From: Dehalococcoidia bacterium
GTDB lineage: Bacteria > Chloroflexota > Dehalococcoidia > SHYB01 > SHYL01
Reading direction: 5' to 3'
Assembly: GCA_009692825.1 (NCBI GenBank)
Contig: SHYL01000010.1
Coordinates: 1-32,605, forward strand
DNA length: 32,605 bases
The position numbers were made by a program, and so were the translations under genes. Each line of letters starts with the position of its first letter. The stretch's first letter is position 1. Positions 28,210 through 32,605 of this stretch are shown here, in pieces. Below the pieces are notes generated by a model that did no database searches, had not been told where the DNA came from, and saw nothing but the letters and a program-made list of their open reading frames with translations.

Positions 28210-29304
28210 ATGACTACATCAAACCAAAAATTAATCGACCGCCTCGCATCCATCGCCAAGCGCTACGATGACCTCACGTCGCAGATGAACGACGCGGCCA
28301 CCGCTATGGACTTCCAGCGTGTGCAGGAGATTGCCAAGGATCGTTCCCAGATAGATGATCAAGCGGACATGTACAAGCACTACGTCAGGCTCGCCGCGAC
28401 CATCAGCGAAGCTGAGCATATCATCAACAATGAGAAGGACGCCGGGCTGATAGAGCTCGCCAACGTTGAGAAGGCTGAACTCATGGTGCATATGGTAAAG
28501 CTGGACACTGAGATTAAGGAAGCGCTTACTCCCCGCGACCCGAATGACCAGAAGAACGTAATCTTTGAAATACGCGCGGGCACTGGTGGTGAAGAAGCAG
28601 CGCTATTTGCGTCTGAATTGTTCCGCCTTTACACACGCTATGCCCAGCGCAAAGGCTGGGACGCGGAGATTATCGATGCCAACGGCACAGGTATCGGCGG
28701 CTATCGCGAGGTCATTTTTGAGGTCAAGGGTAAGGGTGCGTACAGTCTGCTGAAGCATGAGAGTGGCGTTCATCGCGTCCAGCGAGTGCCTGCCACTGAG
28801 TCCAGCGGACGTATACATACTTCCACGGTAACCGTAGCGGTCCTGCCTGAGGCTGAGGAAGTCGATATCAACATCAACGAGGGCGACCTGCGCATCGATA
28901 TTTACCACGCCGGTGGTCACGGTGGGCAGAACGTCCAGAAAGTCGCCACCGCCGTGCGCATCACGCATATCCCGTCAGGCATCATCGCCACATGTCAGGA
29001 TGAGCGCTCGCAGCTGAAGAACCGCATGAAGGCAATGGCCGTATTGCGCACACGGCTGCTTGCAGTCGAGCAAGAGAAGCAGCATTCACAGATCACCCAA
29101 GCGCGGCGTTCTCAGGTCGGCTCAGGCGACCGCTCCGAGAAAGTGCGCACGTACAACTTCCCGCAGGACCGTGTCACGGACCACCGTGTTGGTGTGAGCA
29201 TCCACAGCTTGCCCCGCGTCCTCGACGGTGAAATCGATACCCTTATCGATGCGCTGGCTGCGCAGGAGCAGAAAGAGCTGATGGAAGCCGCCGCACAGGG
29301 CTAA
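28210..29304 (+). CDS. prfA: peptide chain release factor 1
   Basis: [45 protein letters not shown] (PxT); [19 protein letters not shown] (GGQ); [22 protein letters not shown]. Confidence 0.95.
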   Translation: MTTSNQKLIDRLASIAKRYDDLTSQMNDAATAMDFQRVQEIAKDRSQIDDQADMYKHYVRLAATISEAEHIINNEKDAGLIELANVEKAELMVHMVKLDTEIKEALTPRDPNDQKNVIFEIRAGTGGEEAALFASELFRLYTRYAQRKGWDAEIIDANGTGIGGYREVIFEVKGKGAYSLLKHESGVHRVQRVPATESSGRIHTSTVTVAVLPEAEEVDININEGDLRIDIYHAGGHGGQNVQKVATAVRITHIPSGIIATCQDERSQLKNRMKAMAVLRTRLLAVEQEKQHSQITQARRSQVGSGDRSEKVRTYNFPQDRVTDHRVGVSIHSLPRVLDGEIDTLIDALAAQEQKELMEAAAQG

Positions 29305-29305
29305 C

Positions 29306-29701
29306 CTAACGTCTTGGATCCGTGAAAGCTTCTATCGCCTGAAGCAGCATCAGGTCATCGTTAAATCCGCCAAAACGCTCTACTATCCTTCCGCCAGACA
29401 ATCGGTACAGATCGAAGCCACGATACGTAATGTGCTTGCCGGTTGCAGGTATGCCTCTGTATTCCCCTTTATGCGTGCCTTCAGCCGTCCAGTACGACAT
29501 GATCTTATCCCCTTCAGCTACCAACTCTTGCACCGTGTACTTGATATCCGGGAACGAGATGTGCATCCTCGTTACGCCTTCTTTAAGCCTGTCAGCGCGC
29601 TCTTTTGGATACCCCGTGAGCTCATCCACTAACTCCACGTTTCCCTTGCTCCAGATCTCCTCAAAGTACCGTTTTACTATGGCCTTATTTGCCTCTGACA
29701 T
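29306..29701 (-). CDS. SnoaL-like/ester cyclase family protein
   Basis: ANKAIVKRYFEEIWSKGNVELVDEL...FPDIKYTVQELVAEGDKIMSYWTAEGTHKGEYRGIPATGKHITYRGFDLYRLSGGRIVERFG. Confidence 0.85.
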   Translation of the reverse strand: MSEANKAIVKRYFEEIWSKGNVELVDELTGYPKERADRLKEGVTRMHISFPDIKYTVQELVAEGDKIMSYWTAEGTHKGEYRGIPATGKHITYRGFDLYRLSGGRIVERFGGFNDDLMLLQAIEAFTDPRR

Positions 29702-29817
29702 ATTGCCCCCTTTAAATCACACTAAGCTTGCTAAAGTATCCATATTGCTGATGTAGATTAAATCACATTGCCGCTTCAGAGTGCTATCACCAGGGAGTTC
29801 AGAGGGCTGGAGGCCGC

Positions 29818-29894
29818 TCTGACGGGGTTCATGGGTATCCCCCTGGAGGATTTAAAGTACTCCTTCAAATGTGGAAGGGGATTAGGGGATGGCT
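29818..29894. repeat. dispersed intergenic repeat, copy B
   Basis: TCTGACGGGGTTCATGGGTATCCCCCTGGAGGATTTAAAGTACTCCTTCAAATGTGGAAGGGGATTAGGGGATGGCT, alignable to 6092-6188. Confidence 0.65.
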
Positions 29895-29912
29895 AAATTC
29901 TGAATAAGGTAA

Positions 29913-31205
29913 TTATCTCGTCTTCGGGTCTATCTTGATATCTTTCCACGTTTCCGCCTGCATCATCTCAGCCCACCGAGCGTAGAACGCGCGTAAGTTC
30001 ATCTCGCTTACCCCTGGCGAAACGCGTCCAGGGAATTCCTCGTGTATCGTCTCGTGGCCTAGCCCCATCTGCAGGTTCATTGGCACCTTGCGCCCCTGCT
30101 TGCTGCGCGAAAGCTGCGTCGCCTGTTCCCAGTTCTCCACGTCGTCTTGCTCAACCTGCCCGCCTACGCCGTACGTCTGCGTCAGGAAGCGGCGTATCGC
30201 CGTCTTTATCTCTACAGGCGCATCCTTATCGACGATGCAGTACATCCATATCTCTGTTTTCTCTGCGCTGCGTGGGTGGTAGACCCTCAGGTGCGATCCA
30301 GAATGTATCGATAGGTTCGGGAAAATATTGCCCGTCGGTATCGATGGATTTTCACCGCGTATTTCGCCCAGTCTTTTTTTGACTTCGTCGGTCGTCTCAT
30401 CGAAATACTTCTGTACGTTCTTTGGGAAATAGTTAAATAATTCGACAGTCTTCTTGGTCGGCCGTCCGTACTTAACGATGCCGTGGCCGTTGCCGGGGTT
30501 CACCGTGTAGCCGCCCTCGTTCAGGTCGACTGGTGGCAGCAGCCCGAGGATTCGCGCCGCGCCGTGCGCCGTCCCTTCGCGATACTCGTCTCCCGCGAAG
30601 TTATCGGCCGGTATCTTCCAGTTCGTCGGCACTACCCACCTGCTGATGCCGCCGATGACCTCCGTTCCGCCCGATCGTCTGTCCAGTAGCAAATCCAGGT
30701 ACCAGGTCATGTCGCCGAGATAATCCAGCAGCTTCGGTGCTTGCTCATCCCACGTAGCAAATATGAGGCCTTTGTAAGTCTCAAGGTGCGCCGCTGGTAC
30801 TAATCCGTATTCCGCTTGGTCTATTGTCTTGACCTCGTCCGGGTCGTAGCCCGGCACCGCGATCAGGTGGCCTTCCATGTTGTAGAGGCACCCGTGCTGC
30901 GGGCACTCGAACACTTCGTTATTGCCGACGTCTTCCTTGGTGACCTTTGCGCCGCCTCTGCGGCACATGTTCAAGAACACGTGGAATTTGTCCTTGGCGT
31001 CTCGCGTTACGATTATCGGGTCCTGAGCCATCCACCCGCCTATGAACGCATTCGCTTTTGGCAGCTGGCTTTCGTGTCCTACGAATAGCCAGCTTCTGGC
31101 GAATATCTGCTTCAGCTCAAGCTCATACAGCTCCTCATCGCTGAATATCTTCCGCTCTACGAGGCCTTTGTCGGCCTGTACTAGTTTTTTGAAATCGTTA
31201 GGCAT
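29913..31205 (-). CDS. Rieske-type ring-hydroxylating oxygenase alpha-subunit homolog with altered metal ligands
   Basis: FLNMCRRGGAKVTKEDVGNNEVFECPQHGCLYNMEGHLI; NWKIPADNFAGDEYREGTAHGAARI; full-length 430 aa ORF. Confidence 0.85.
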   Translation of the reverse strand: MPNDFKKLVQADKGLVERKIFSDEELYELELKQIFARSWLFVGHESQLPKANAFIGGWMAQDPIIVTRDAKDKFHVFLNMCRRGGAKVTKEDVGNNEVFECPQHGCLYNMEGHLIAVPGYDPDEVKTIDQAEYGLVPAAHLETYKGLIFATWDEQAPKLLDYLGDMTWYLDLLLDRRSGGTEVIGGISRWVVPTNWKIPADNFAGDEYREGTAHGAARILGLLPPVDLNEGGYTVNPGNGHGIVKYGRPTKKTVELFNYFPKNVQKYFDETTDEVKKRLGEIRGENPSIPTGNIFPNLSIHSGSHLRVYHPRSAEKTEIWMYCIVDKDAPVEIKTAIRRFLTQTYGVGGQVEQDDVENWEQATQLSRSKQGRKVPMNLQMGLGHETIHEEFPGRVSPGVSEMNLRAFYARWAEMMQAETWKDIKIDPKTR

Positions 31206-31207
31206 TT

Positions 31208-32044
31208 CTATGCCTTCACTGGGTGCTTCGGCGGTATGTTGCTCGCCAGGTTCGGGTGCGGGTTGCTGCGGTTCACGCTTACGCCACCGTCAACCGTGAT
31301 GCACTGCCCCGTTACGAACGACGCCATGTCTGACACCAGGTACAGCACTGCGCCTGCCACATCCTCGGCCCTGCCGATGCGAGCTAGAGGCGTTGCCTGT
31401 GCCAGGCCTGCCTGAGCGTCCGGCGTGTTCTCCACTTGGAAGCGGGGCGTTAGTGTTGACCCTGGCGATACTACATTCACGCGTATGCCGTATGGTCCCC
31501 ACTCTACGGCCATCGTCATCGCCATCTGCATCACGCCGGCCTTCGCCGCGCCGTAGATGGCGTGCCGCACCGCCGCTATGTGCCCGCTAAGCGAGCCAAT
31601 ATGCACTATCGCGCCGCCTTTGCCGTGCTTCATCATTATTTTGGCGCACTCGGTGCTGCAAAAGAACGTCGATTTCAGGCTGATGTCCAGCACGTCGTAG
31701 AACTGCTTTTCGTCAACCTCTTCAGTCCAAGTGTAATCGTAGCCTGCGCGTCCGCCCACGTTATTGATCAGGATATCCACGGAGCCTAGCTTGCTGACGA
31801 CCTGCTTGACCATCGCTTTGACTTCCGCCAGCTTGGTCACATCCGCGGTTATTGCCATACTCTTGCGGTCCAGCTTCGTAACAGCTCTGGCGGTGTCCTT
31901 GGCGCCAGTGGCGTCTATATCCACCGCAACCACGTTCGCTCCAGCCTTCGCTAGCAAAAGCGCGATCGCCCGCCCTATGCCTTGGCCCGCGCCAGTTACG
32001 ACGGCTACCTTATCGCGTAACCCTAGTATCTCCTGATCGTTCAT
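31208..32044 (-). CDS. short-chain dehydrogenase/reductase
   Basis: VAVVTGAGQGIGRAIALLLAKAGANVVAVD; DILINNVGG; YGAAK; VNVVSPGSTLTPRF; FVTGQCITVDGGVSV. Confidence 0.93.
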   Translation of the reverse strand: MNDQEILGLRDKVAVVTGAGQGIGRAIALLLAKAGANVVAVDIDATGAKDTARAVTKLDRKSMAITADVTKLAEVKAMVKQVVSKLGSVDILINNVGGRAGYDYTWTEEVDEKQFYDVLDISLKSTFFCSTECAKIMMKHGKGGAIVHIGSLSGHIAAVRHAIYGAAKAGVMQMAMTMAVEWGPYGIRVNVVSPGSTLTPRFQVENTPDAQAGLAQATPLARIGRAEDVAGAVLYLVSDMASFVTGQCITVDGGVSVNRSNPHPNLASNIPPKHPVKA

Positions 32045-32071
32045 CCTACTCCACTGTCGTCCTAGAACGAG

Positions 32072-32089
32072 CCCCGACAGATCGGGGCG
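32072..32089 (-). terminator. hairpin downstream of the window-edge CDS
   Basis: GCCCCGA-caga-TCGGGGC, 7-bp stem, poor T-tract. Confidence 0.5.
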
Positions 32090-32123
32090 ACGTGAAGGAT
32101 CGATTCAACAAACTAATACCTCG

Positions 32124-32605
32124 TTATGGCGTTCGTGTTCCAATTGCTGTTGCCGCAGGGCTCGCTGATGGTGACGCTTGCGCCGTCGGCGATGATACTG
32201 GCGTTGCCGATGGTACTGGCGTTGGCGTCGGTTCCGCGAACGGAGGTCCTACCTGCAGTGATATTGTCTCGTTGTTCAGGAGCTTAATAGTCGATATGTC
32301 GGCATCAAAGAGCTTGCCGTCCACGTAGGCTCTTACAAGCTGTCCAATGCCTATGCTCATGTCTGCAATACTCTTGTCTGTGATTGGCTTACCCCAGATA
32401 TTAAGGAAGTTCCCTAGCGTGTAGTCCCGCTGTGTGGGGGACTCGATATGTACGATGCCTGGAGTGTCGTGAGTGTGCAGCCAGTAGATGCATCTGTTTT
32501 CTTTTATGCCTATGCCGGCCGGGAGTGTTTGCTCTTCGCCGTCCTTACATAGCTTAAGCTGAGCGTGTATGTGAAAACCCAGCTGTTCGCTTGTTGAGCA
32601 CTGTA
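32124..32605 (-). CDS. partial CDS, secreted/lipoprotein-like hypothetical with HIHA and YWLHTHD motifs and a TP/SP-rich tail
   Basis: Open to the window edge: ...CSTSEQLGFHIHAQLKLCKDGEEQTLPAGIGIKENRCIYWLHTHDTPGIVHIESPTQRDYTLGNFLNIWGKPITDKSIADMSIGIGQLVRAYVDGK... Confidence 0.65.
   Translation of the reverse strand, partial: QCSTSEQLGFHIHAQLKLCKDGEEQTLPAGIGIKENRCIYWLHTHDTPGIVHIESPTQRDYTLGNFLNIWGKPITDKSIADMSIGIGQLVRAYVDGKLFDADISTIKLLNNETISLQVGPPFAEPTPTPVPSATPVSSPTAQASPSASPAATAIGTRTP

Overview
This 32.6 kb window looks like a Chloroflexota/Dehalococcoidia-type bacterial chromosome; that is inferred from protein flavour only, with no marker search. It carries tRNA-Leu(GAG), tRNA-Trp(CCA) and mostly housekeeping or catabolic genes: pheA, ribD, two tandem dcd-family genes, orphan rpmI, an RRM protein, groES-groEL, a NahE/PhdJ-like aldolase, folB, a LON-domain protein, trpS, two MFS exporters, a peptide-binding lipoprotein, a HAD hydrolase, prfA, a Rieske oxygenase and an SDR. 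The non-routine content falls into five groups. (1) Tailed-phage structural gene pieces lie in separate gaps between host genes, all on the minus strand: terminase nuclease domain, portal C-terminus, HK97-type prohead protease plus a coupled ORF, and a holin-like pair. (2) Gene decay is dense, and each case can be reconstructed from the sequence: xth, an M23-like lipoprotein, a PAS sensor, the terminase, and a truncated MFS joined to a truncated dienelactone hydrolase. (3) A perfect 26-bp palindrome sits exactly at the frame break of the M23-like pseudogene. (4) Two full-length enzymes appear to have lost catalytic residues: a Rieske oxygenase with His ligands missing at both metal centres, and a dCTP-deaminase paralog with catalytic Glu replaced by Gln. 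(5) An unusual small protein is built almost entirely of about eight 14-residue L-R-x-x-G-x-G-V repeats. No CRISPR array, complete IS element or intact prophage was seen. All homology calls are from motif recognition by eye; no database search was run.
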